Shown here: in pieces, positions 8,536-14,372 of the stretch
Layout: the number at the start of each line of letters is the position of its first letter
Position numbering within the stretch: the first letter of the stretch is position 1
Assembly (NCBI GenBank): GCA_011682715.1
Contig: JAACEC010000022.1
Span: 1-22,828, forward strand
Source: Pseudomonadota bacterium
Lineage (GTDB): Bacteria > Hydrothermota > 32-111 > QNBC01
Direction: 5' to 3'
Length of the DNA: 22,828 nt
Translations under genes and position numbers: made by a program
The notes under the pieces: generated by a model
What the model was told of the DNA's origin: nothing
The model's input: only the letters and a program-made list of their open reading frames with translations
Database searches by the model: none

Positions 8536-8733
8536 TTAACCGTAGGGTAGCATTCTCTTTATTCTTTTCTGATCCGTTTTATTAACAACACTATTCACTT
8601 TCAATCTTCTCTTTCTCCTTCTCGTCATGTAGGAATTGATATGACGGAGATTCGCTTTTCTCCTTATAGCTTTTCCTTTCCCGCTGAATTTAATTCTTTT
8701 TGCTGCCGATCTGTTACTTCTAATCTTTGGCAT
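8536..8733 (-). CDS. rpmI: 50S ribosomal protein L35
   Basis: This 65-residue, strongly basic protein has the L35 hallmarks: MPKIRSNRSAAKRIKFSGKGK at the N-terminus and a central HINSYMTRRRKRRL segment. The length is exactly typical of L35, a large-subunit protein bound to 23S rRNA. It lies between infC (12 nt upstream) and rplT (15 nt downstream), the standard infC-rpmI-rplT order. All three are presumably controlled by the leader upstream of infC. Confidence 0.97.
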   Translation of the reverse strand: MPKIRSNRSAAKRIKFSGKGKAIRRKANLRHINSYMTRRRKRRLKVNSVVNKTDQKRIKRMLPYG

Positions 8734-8745
8734 CTTAATCCTCCT

Positions 8746-9252
8746 CTATCTTCTGGGACCTATCACCATTGTCATATTTCGTCCGAGCATTACCGGTTTC
8801 GATTCCACAATCGCTATGTCAGTCATATCTTCTTCAAAGCGTTTCAATACAGTCTCACCCATTTCAGGATGAGCCATCTGTCTCCCTCTGAACCTGATTG
8901 TAAATTTAACCTTATTCCCCTGTCCGATAAACTTCTTGGCATGTTTTAATTTTATCTGATAGTCATTCTCCGCGATACTCGGACGCATTTTTATCTCTTT
9001 TACCTGTATCTGATGTTGCTTCTTCTTAGCCGCATTAAGTTTTTTACTCTCTCTGTACTTGTATTTCCCGTAATCGAGAATTTTGCAAACGGGCGGATCC
9101 ACATTGGGGGAAATTTCCACAAGTTCCAAACCGGCATCCTCTGCCATCTGCAACGCCGTAGATATTTTAACTATACCCACCTGCTTGTTATTCTCATCGA
9201 TAAGTCTTACCTGCGATGCCCTAATCCCTCGGTTAACACGAAGTTTTTTTAT
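8746..9252 (-). CDS. infC: Translation initiation factor IF-3, with an AUA start codon
   Basis: IF-3 binds the 30S subunit, prevents premature 50S joining and rejects wrong start codons. Reading from ATA at 9252-9250 gives 168 residues beginning (M)KKLRVNRGIRASQVRLID. The N-domain continues through VGIVKISTALQMAEDAGLEL and the C-domain through VKEIKMRPSIAENDYQIK and VKFTIRFRGRQMAHPE. An in-frame TGA lies two codons before the ATA, and no ATG, GTG or TTG occurs until a GTG at 9180, inside the conserved N-domain. A full Shine-Dalgarno (AAGGAGGTGA) ends at the correct distance from the ATA. Escherichia coli infC uses AUU, and IF-3 represses its own translation through that rare start, so the same control is expected here. 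Confidence 0.95.
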   Translation of the reverse strand: MKKLRVNRGIRASQVRLIDENNKQVGIVKISTALQMAEDAGLELVEISPNVDPPVCKILDYGKYKYRESKKLNAAKKKQHQIQVKEIKMRPSIAENDYQIKLKHAKKFIGQGNKVKFTIRFRGRQMAHPEMGETVLKRFEEDMTDIAIVESKPVMLGRNMTMVIGPRR

Positions 9253-9265
9253 ATGTCACCTCCTT
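9250..9265 (-). promoter_or_regulatory. infC ribosome-binding site and AUA start codon
   Basis: AAGGAGGTGA occupies 9265-9256 on the minus strand. GGAGG (9263-9259) is followed by a six-base spacer and then ATA (9252-9250). This nearly perfect anti-16S match decides the start. A strong ribosome site combined with a rare start codon is the expected design for IF-3 autoregulation. Confidence 0.85.
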
Positions 9266-9390
9266 AAAAATTACACTAAAAAAAGGCGGATTGCTCCGCC
9301 TTATACCATTCATTCTCAAAAAACCAGCCAAAACCAACTTCGGCAGGTGAGAAGCGAAGCTTCTACTTTAAAAAACTACCTTTTTAAATC
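9253..9390 (-). promoter_or_regulatory. Structured infC-rpmI-rplT leader, candidate L20-type attenuator
   Basis: About 138 nt separate the predicted transcription start of the promoter inside thrS from infC. The leader contains hairpin AGAAGC-UUC-GCUUCU (9364-9350), a possible outer pairing of UUCUCA with UGAGAA, and a terminator hairpin at 9302-9277. The segment GCUUCGCUU (9360-9352) can pair over nine bases, with three G-U pairs, with AGGCGGAGC (9301-9293), the 5' arm of the terminator. The two folds are mutually exclusive, as in an antitermination switch. In Bacillus and Escherichia coli this operon is autoregulated by L20. The ligand here is inferred, not shown. Confidence 0.6.
9277..9302 (-). 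terminator. Intrinsic terminator or attenuator before infC
   Basis: On the minus strand AAGGCGGA-GCAA-UCCGCCUU forms an eight-base-pair, GC-rich stem with a four-base loop, followed by a run of seven T. It sits after thrS and only about 11 bases before the infC ribosome-binding site. No promoter fits between it and infC, so infC expression requires read-through, which points to conditional attenuation. Confidence 0.85.
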
Positions 9391-11287
9391 AACGTCATTA
9401 TGCACCCTTTCGATGAATTTGTCAAGAGATAAAGTTCCGAGATTTTTCCTGCCTCTTCCCCTTAGGGAGATCTTGCCGTTTTCTTTCTCCTTATCTCCTA
9501 CAATCACCATATATGGTACTTTCATGGCTTCTTTTTCGCGAACTTTGTAGTTTATCTTTTCGTTTCTCAAATCTATTTCGACTCTGAAACCTTCACTCAG
9601 AAGTTTTTCGTATACTTCCTTTGCATAATCGTCCGCACTTCCCGTGATTGTAAGCACACTGACCTGTGTGGGGGCTATCCAAACGGGAAACGCTCCGGCA
9701 TAATGTTCGATGAGCGTACCCATAAATCGTTCAATGGAACCCAAAAGAGCTCTATGAATCATAAAAACGAGGTGCTCCTTACCGTCTTTTTCGATATATG
9801 TTACATTAAACCTCTTGGGCAAATTGAAGTCGAATTGTATAGTAGGACCTTGCCATCTTCTTCCCAGGGCGTCAATCAACTTTATATCTATTTTGGGACC
9901 GTAAAATACGGCTTCGCCTTCGGCTCTCTTATAGGGAATCCCTTTTTTCTTCAAGGCATTTTCGAGGGCTGATTCCGCCATATTCCACTCTTCGTCGCTT
10001 CCCGCATATTTTTTCTTCTCTTTGGGATCCCTCACACTCAGTTCAACATCGTATTTTTTATATCCATGTCTCCATCATAAATTGTGCAAACTCGATCACT
10101 TTCACTACCTCTTCCGGCAGCTGCTCCGGCGTGCAGAATACGTGTCCGTCATCCTGAGTAAATCCTCTTACCCTGAGCAAACCGTGTAATGTACCGCTTC
10201 TCTCATATCTGTATACGGTTCCCAGTTCGGCAAATTTTATCGGCAAATCCCTGTACGACCTCGTTTTACTCTTATAGATAAGTATATGTCCCGGGCAATT
10301 CATCGGCTTCAAGACATACTCGTAATCGTCGATGTTCAGAACGTACATATTTTCCCTGTAAAATTCATAATGACCTGAAGTGTGCCAGAGATCGCTTTTT
10401 GCTATGTGGGGAATCCTAACAAGCTGGTATCCCCTTTTCAGATGCTCATCCTTCCAGAACCTTTCTATGATTTCTATCATAATAGCGCCGTTGGGCTGCC
10501 AGAATATGAGACCCGGTCCCGCCTCTTTGAATATGCTGTAAATTCCAAGTTGTTTGCCGAGCACTCTGTGATCCCTTTTCTTAGCCTCTTCAAGGATTCT
10601 CAAATATGCATCCATTTCTTTTTTGTCCCGGAAAGCCGTCCCGTAGATTCTTTGCAGCTGTTCCCTGTTTTCGTCTCCGCGCCAATATGCACCTGCCACA
10701 GAGAGCAATTTTATTTCGTGCATCTTACCTGTGGAAGGTATATGAGGACCTCTGCAAAGATCCTCGAAATTTCCCTGTTTGTATAGTGTTATAACACTGC
10801 CTTCCGGCAATTCTTCTATAATTTCCACCTTGAATTTATCATCTCTTTCTTTGAATATTTTCAAAGCCTCCTCACGGGAAACTTCTCTTCTTTCGAATTT
10901 ATAATCCTTTGCGATAATCTCCTTCATCTTTTTCTCGATTTTGCGTAGATCATCATCGGTAAATCTGTGTTTTAATTCGAAGTCATAGTAAAATCCGTTT
11001 TCAATCGCGGGACCTATGGCAAATTTTGTACCGGGGTAGAGTTCACCGACCGCTTGAGCCATAATGTGAGCAGCTGAATGTCTGTAAATTTCTTTACCTT
11101 CCTCTTCGTTAAATGTTATCGGTTCAATTTCACAATCACCGTCGATTTTCCCGGAAAGATCCAACAGCTCGTCGTTGCATTTTACAGCCAGCACTTTTTT
11201 GTAGACTTTCGACGGTAGATGCTCTTCATCGAAACCTACACCGTCTTTTACTACAATTTCTTTACCTTGCAGCAATACTCTTGCCAT
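9376..11287 (-). CDS. thrS: Threonyl-tRNA synthetase, frameshifted in this sequence
   Basis: ThrRS charges tRNA-Thr and edits mischarged serine. The first frame (11287 to about 10065) has a TGS domain (about 1-60), the editing domain with HSAAHIMAQAV and DLCRGPHIPSTGK, and the class II core with zinc ligand Cys in KPMNCPGH, motif 2 FAELGTVYRYERSG and zinc ligand His in DDGHVFC. The frame breaks after FMMET. KKYDVELSVRDPK, the third zinc ligand His in VFMIHRALLGSIERF and the anticodon-binding domain follow in another frame down to 9376. Adding two bases near 10064 restores FMMET-x-GYKKYDVEL and a normal 637 residues. The start has a strong AAGGAG site and lies 28 nt after tRNA-Val(GAC). The break is probably a sequence or assembly error. 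Confidence 0.92.
9397..9425 (-). promoter_or_regulatory. Sigma-70-type promoter inside the 3' end of thrS
   Basis: TTGACA (9425-9420), a 17-base spacer and CATAAT (9402-9397) form a near-consensus promoter within the last codons of thrS. Transcription would begin near 9390 and first produce the structured infC leader. The -35 is perfect and the -10 has one mismatch. Confidence 0.75.
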
Positions 11288-11315
11288 AGCCTTCTCCTTT
11301 TGAAATGATAAATAA

Positions 11316-11389
11316 TGGGCGATAGAGGACTTGAACCTCTGACCTCTTGCATGTCAAGCAAGTACTCTAACCACCTGAGCTAACCGCCC
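11316..11389 (-). tRNA. tRNA-Val(GAC)
   Basis: The cloverleaf is complete: acceptor GGGCGGT/ATCGCCC with one G-U pair, D arm GCTC...GAGT, anticodon stem CTTGC/GCAAG with loop TTGACAT (anticodon GAC), variable loop AGGTC, T arm AGAGG/CCTCT with loop TTCAAGT, and discriminator A. CCA is not encoded. It reads valine codons GUU and GUC. A consensus promoter precedes it by a few bases, and thrS begins 28 nt after it with no terminator between, so the two are probably co-transcribed. Confidence 0.97.
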
Positions 11390-11402
11390 GAAAACCAAAG
11401 TG

Positions 11403-11431
11403 ATTATAATTGGATTTTCCCTATATGTCAA
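11403..11431 (-). promoter_or_regulatory. Consensus promoter of the tRNA-Val(GAC)-thrS operon
   Basis: TTGACA (11431-11426), exactly 17 bases, then TATAAT (11408-11403) on the minus strand: a perfect sigma-70 consensus. Transcription should start near 11396, about seven bases before the tRNA. Confidence 0.92.
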
Positions 11432-11455
11432 GAGGTAAGATGCTTAACGGGCGTT

Positions 11456-11483
11456 TTATTCTATATGCACCCACATAGAATAA
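11456..11483. repeat. Imperfect inverted repeat
   Basis: TTATTCTATATG and CACATAGAATAA form 12-base arms with one mismatch around a CACC loop. It is AT-rich with no clear T run. It lies between the tRNA-Val promoter and the palindromic repeat, and its role is unknown. Confidence 0.5.
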
Positions 11484-11506
11484 ATTACGGTAAAATCTAA
11501 AAATAT

Positions 11507-11536
11507 AGTAGGGGCGATTCACGAATCGCCCCTACT
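11507..11536. repeat. GTAGGGGCGATTC palindromic repeat, copy 1
   Basis: AGTAGGGGCGATTC and GAATCGCCCCTACT are perfect 14-base arms around a two-base loop (AC). On the minus strand a T-rich stretch (ATATTTTTAG) follows, so it could end transcription of the propeller gene. A closely related palindrome lies on the other side of that gene at 14046-14073, which marks this as an interspersed REP-like element and not merely a terminator. Confidence 0.8.
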
Positions 11537-11592
11537 GAGAATGTAAAAATTGTTTCTAAAACAGCTGACAACGAGACCTAACGCCTTTATCT

Positions 11593-13800
11593 CTATCTAA
11601 TAAGGCAGCTCTTCTTCGTTGCTGTATATTTTCCTGCTGAAACACTTATAAAATAAATACCCGATGAGAGTTTTTTGTCGTTTTTACCTGTTCCATCCCA
11701 TTTTACCGTGTGTAAACCTGCGGTTTGATGATTATTGACAAGCGTTTTTACCAATCTTCCCGTACAGTTGTAAATTTTTAGGTGAACAGTGGTACTCATA
11801 GGTATTGTATATTCGATAGTGTTGGAATAATGGAAAAGGGCTGGGCATAGAAGAATAATACTTGAATGAGACTTCTGATTGTACTCTGCAATCCCATTCC
11901 CACCTGTATAAACTGCCAATCCTCCTCCATAAGTTCCAATCCACTTATTCCCTGAACCATCTATGGCAATAGCACGAACCTCGTTAGAAGGTAGACCTGA
12001 ATTTGATTCATTGTATACTGTCCAGTTTGTCCCGTCAAATGCTGCCAATCCACCATTGCCAGACCACCAATCATAAGTTCCAATCCACTTATTCCCTGCA
12101 TTATCTATGGCAATAGACCAAACATCGTTAGAAGGTAGTCCTGAATTGGATGTGTCATATACGGTCCAGTTTGTCCCGGCAAACTTTGCCAATCCTCCCC
12201 AATAAATTCCAATCCACTTATTCCCTGCATTATCTATGGCAATAGCATAAACATTGTTATCAGGCAGTCCTGAATTTGATGTATCATATACGGTCCAGTT
12301 TACTCCATCAAACTCTGCCAATCCTCCCCAGTCTGTTCCAATCCACTTATTCCCTGCACTATCTATGGCAATAGCACGAACCTCGTTAGAAGGCAGACCT
12401 GAATTTGATGTGTCATACACTGTCCAGTTTGTCCCGTCAAATTCTGCCAATCCTCCTCCATTAGTTCCAATCCACTTATTCCCTGCATTATCTATGGCAA
12501 TAGCACCAACACCGTTAGAAGGTAGTCCTGAATTTGATGTATCATATACGGTCCAGTTTACTCCGTCAAATTCTGCCAATCCTCCTCCATTAGTTCCAAT
12601 CCATTTATTCCCTGAACCATCTATGGCAATAGCATTAACTCCGTTATCAGGCAGACCTGAATTTGATGTATCATATACAGTCCAGTTTGTCCCGTCAAAT
12701 GCTGCCAATCCACCACCTGTCCCAATCCACTTATTACCTGAACCATCTATGGCAATAGCCAAAACATAGTTAGAAGGCAGACCTGAATTTGATGTGTTAT
12801 ACACTGTCCAGTTTGTCCCGTCAAATTCTGCCAATCCTCCCCAATAAGTTCCAATCCACTTATTACCTGCACTATCTATGGCAATAGCATAAACATCGTT
12901 ATAAGGCAGTCCTGAATTTGATGTGTTATACACTGTCCAGTTTGTCCCGTCAAATTCTGCCAACCCTCCACATGTTCCAATCCACTTATTACCTGCATTA
13001 TCTATTGCAATAGCAGAAACAGAGTCAGAAGGCAGACCTGAATTTGATGTATTATACACGGTCCAGTTTGTCCCGTCAAATGCTGCCAATCCATCACCTG
13101 TCCCAATCCACTTATTACCTGCATTATCTATGGTAATAGACATAACACCATCATCAGGCAGACCTGAATTCGATATGTTATATACGGCCCAGTTTGTCCC
13201 GTCAAATTTTATTAATCCACCATTGCCAGAGCTCCAATCACCTGTTCCAATCCACTTATTCCCTGATGTATCTATGGCAATAGAGTTAATATGATTTTTA
13301 GGCAGTCCTGAATTTGATGTGTTATACACGGTCCAGTTTGTCCCATCAAATACTGCCAATGCACCATAAGTTCCAATCCATTTATTACCTGCATTATCTA
13401 TGGCAATAGCATAAACATAGTTATCAGGCAGACCTGAATTTGATGTGTTGTATACTGTCCAGTTTGTCCCGTCAAATTCTGCCAATCCTCCTCCATTAGT
13501 TCCAATCCACTTATTACCTGCATTATCTATGGCAATAGCCCAAACATCGTTAGAAGGCAGACCTGAATTTGCATGGTTGTAGAATGTCATAGAATCCGTC
13601 TGGGTATCCAGCATTACAAGTCCTCCATTGGTTCCCATCCATATTTTGTTCCCTTCAACGGCAACTGCCCGAACCTGCTGCCCATTCGTGTAGTTTGTCC
13701 AATCCGGATACTGGGAAAAAAGTGTGATGGGAAAGATTGATAAGAGAAGAACAGAGATGATAATACCTACTTTCCCTGCGAGTTTGATTTTTTTAAACAT
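11593..13800 (-). CDS. Secreted 14-blade beta-propeller protein with C-terminal FlgD/Por-type sorting-like domain
   Basis: The 735-residue protein has an N-terminal signal peptide (positive MFKKIKLAGK, hydrophobic core, cleavage near LFSQYPD). One divergent unit (about 34-78) and thirteen near-identical units of about 42-48 residues follow, each with the pattern SGLPxNxVxAIAIDxxGNKWIGT, then GGLAxFDGTNWTVYxTSN (Reg_prop-like). Fourteen units fit two seven-bladed propellers. The tail (about 650-735: TVHLKIYNCTGRLVKTLV, HTVKWDGTGKNDKKLSSGIY) matches the FlgD-like/type IX secretion C-terminal fold. Known two-component propellers sense polysaccharides, but no kinase is attached here, so surface binding is only an inference. 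The ATG at 13800 is chosen because GGAGG lies five bases upstream; a GTG one codon earlier is too close. It has its own consensus promoter and is flanked by palindromes. Confidence 0.85.
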   Translation of the reverse strand: MFKKIKLAGKVGIIISVLLLSIFPITLFSQYPDWTNYTNGQQVRAVAVEGNKIWMGTNGGLVMLDTQTDSMTFYNHANSGLPSNDVWAIAIDNAGNKWIGTNGGGLAEFDGTNWTVYNTSNSGLPDNYVYAIAIDNAGNKWIGTYGALAVFDGTNWTVYNTSNSGLPKNHINSIAIDTSGNKWIGTGDWSSGNGGLIKFDGTNWAVYNISNSGLPDDGVMSITIDNAGNKWIGTGDGLAAFDGTNWTVYNTSNSGLPSDSVSAIAIDNAGNKWIGTCGGLAEFDGTNWTVYNTSNSGLPYNDVYAIAIDSAGNKWIGTYWGGLAEFDGTNWTVYNTSNSGLPSNYVLAIAIDGSGNKWIGTGGGLAAFDGTNWTVYDTSNSGLPDNGVNAIAIDGSGNKWIGTNGGGLAEFDGVNWTVYDTSNSGLPSNGVGAIAIDNAGNKWIGTNGGGLAEFDGTNWTVYDTSNSGLPSNEVRAIAIDSAGNKWIGTDWGGLAEFDGVNWTVYDTSNSGLPDNNVYAIAIDNAGNKWIGIYWGGLAKFAGTNWTVYDTSNSGLPSNDVWSIAIDNAGNKWIGTYDWWSGNGGLAAFDGTNWTVYNESNSGLPSNEVRAIAIDGSGNKWIGTYGGGLAVYTGGNGIAEYNQKSHSSIILLCPALFHYSNTIEYTIPMSTTVHLKIYNCTGRLVKTLVNNHQTAGLHTVKWDGTGKNDKKLSSGIYFISVSAGKYTATKKSCLIR
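11893..13566 (-). repeat. Tandem coding repeats, about 126-144 bp each, thirteen copies
   Basis: Thirteen in-frame units begin at successive SGLP codons. The framework is nearly invariant in DNA as well as protein (for example the recurring CCACTTATTCCCTGCATTAT on the plus strand). Changes cluster in the four or five residues after SGLP and in the loop after KWIGT, where two units carry longer inserts (GDWSSGN, YDWWSGN). This indicates recent tandem duplication with loop diversification. Assembly of such repeats can collapse or expand copy number. Confidence 0.9.
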
Positions 13801-13963
13801 CACGACCTCCTTTTTTAAAGTTTAATATATTTTTATAACTACCTAAATTGAGTGATTTTCCTCCATATACACATACAAACTGTGCTTCGTTGTAACATTG
13901 GTAACATAAATCTCATTTCCGGGTAACCTCTCTTTTTATTTGTGCCACTTTTACTATAATTTT

Positions 13964-13992
13964 ATTATAAAACGCTCTTCCTCCTCTGTCAA
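13964..13992 (-). promoter_or_regulatory. Consensus promoter of the propeller gene
   Basis: TTGACA (13992-13987), a 17-base spacer and TATAAT (13969-13964) match the sigma-70 consensus perfectly. Transcription should begin near 13957, giving a leader of about 157 nt before the ATG. Confidence 0.9.
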
Positions 13993-14045
13993 GAATTGTT
14001 TTGATTTTTTGGGAAATAGGTACGGCATATTAACCGGTTTAAATT

Positions 14046-14073
14046 GTAGGGGCGATTCATGAATTGCCCCTAC
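14046..14073. repeat. GTAGGGGCGATTC palindromic repeat, copy 2
   Basis: GTAGGGGCGATTC and GAATTGCCCCTAC form 13-base arms with one G-T mismatch around AT. It is the same element as at 11507-11536, differing by two substitutions over the 28 shared bases, and lies upstream of the propeller promoter. There is no open reading frame inside, so it is a short non-autonomous, REP/MITE-like repeat. Confidence 0.8.
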
Positions 14074-14372
14074 CTGTGATGCTCGGCTAAAATACGGTAA
14101 TTATTTATAAAACTATTTTTTTTATTTTAAAGCTCATCTCACAAGAACTTCACAAAAAATTAATATTACGCGATATGTGCTTTGCTATAAGCACTATCTT
14201 TTTCTATTTTGCAATTTTTTTTAATTTCTGTAAATATTTCTATACCAGACGCCCAGGACAGCGGGAGAAAGGGAAAATGTTCGATTCTGAATTACTGTTT
14301 TGTTTTATTATGCCTTCTCTTTCACTTTGTTGTTGATTTTTAATCCGTAATATAGTAATATTTCTATTGTCT

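Larger units (their letters stand above)
13801..14372. other. Intergenic region between the divergent propeller and GGDEF genes
   Basis: About 570 AT-rich bases with no supportable protein gene. It holds the propeller ribosome site (GGAGG at about 13810-13806), a roughly 157-nt 5' leader, the propeller promoter (13964-13992) and the second palindromic repeat (14046-14073). The leader contains three GTTAC elements but no riboswitch I recognise. Upstream of the GGDEF start there is only an AT-rich TAATAT/TATAGT region near 14347-14356 as a possible -10, and no Shine-Dalgarno. Confidence 0.6.

Noticed and set aside
8746..9180. infC starting at GTG 9180
   Set aside because: This would remove the conserved IF-3 N-terminal segment, which is in frame upstream with a strong ribosome site before the ATA.
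11288..11315. T-box riboswitch upstream of thrS
   Set aside because: Only 28 nt lie between tRNA-Val and thrS, with no specifier stem, T-box sequence or terminator.
12254..12769. A 171-codon plus-strand open frame inside the propeller gene (and a similar one at 12923-13294)
   Set aside because: It is the antisense of the tandem repeat. Because units are multiples of three, a stop-free antisense frame repeats with them. It has no ribosome site or family resemblance.
11893..13566. Repeats considered as a CRISPR array or noncoding satellite
   Set aside because: Units are in-frame codons of about 42-48 residues with a signal peptide before and a sorting-like domain after; there are no short repeats with unique spacers and no cas genes.
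11507..14073. Insertion sequence or composite transposon around the propeller gene
   Set aside because: There is no transposase gene and no target-site duplication is apparent; only a short palindrome pair is seen.
13801..14372. Possible riboswitch in the propeller leader
   Set aside because: Repeated GTTAC elements are present, but no aptamer core I know could be matched and no terminator or sequestering stem is evident.
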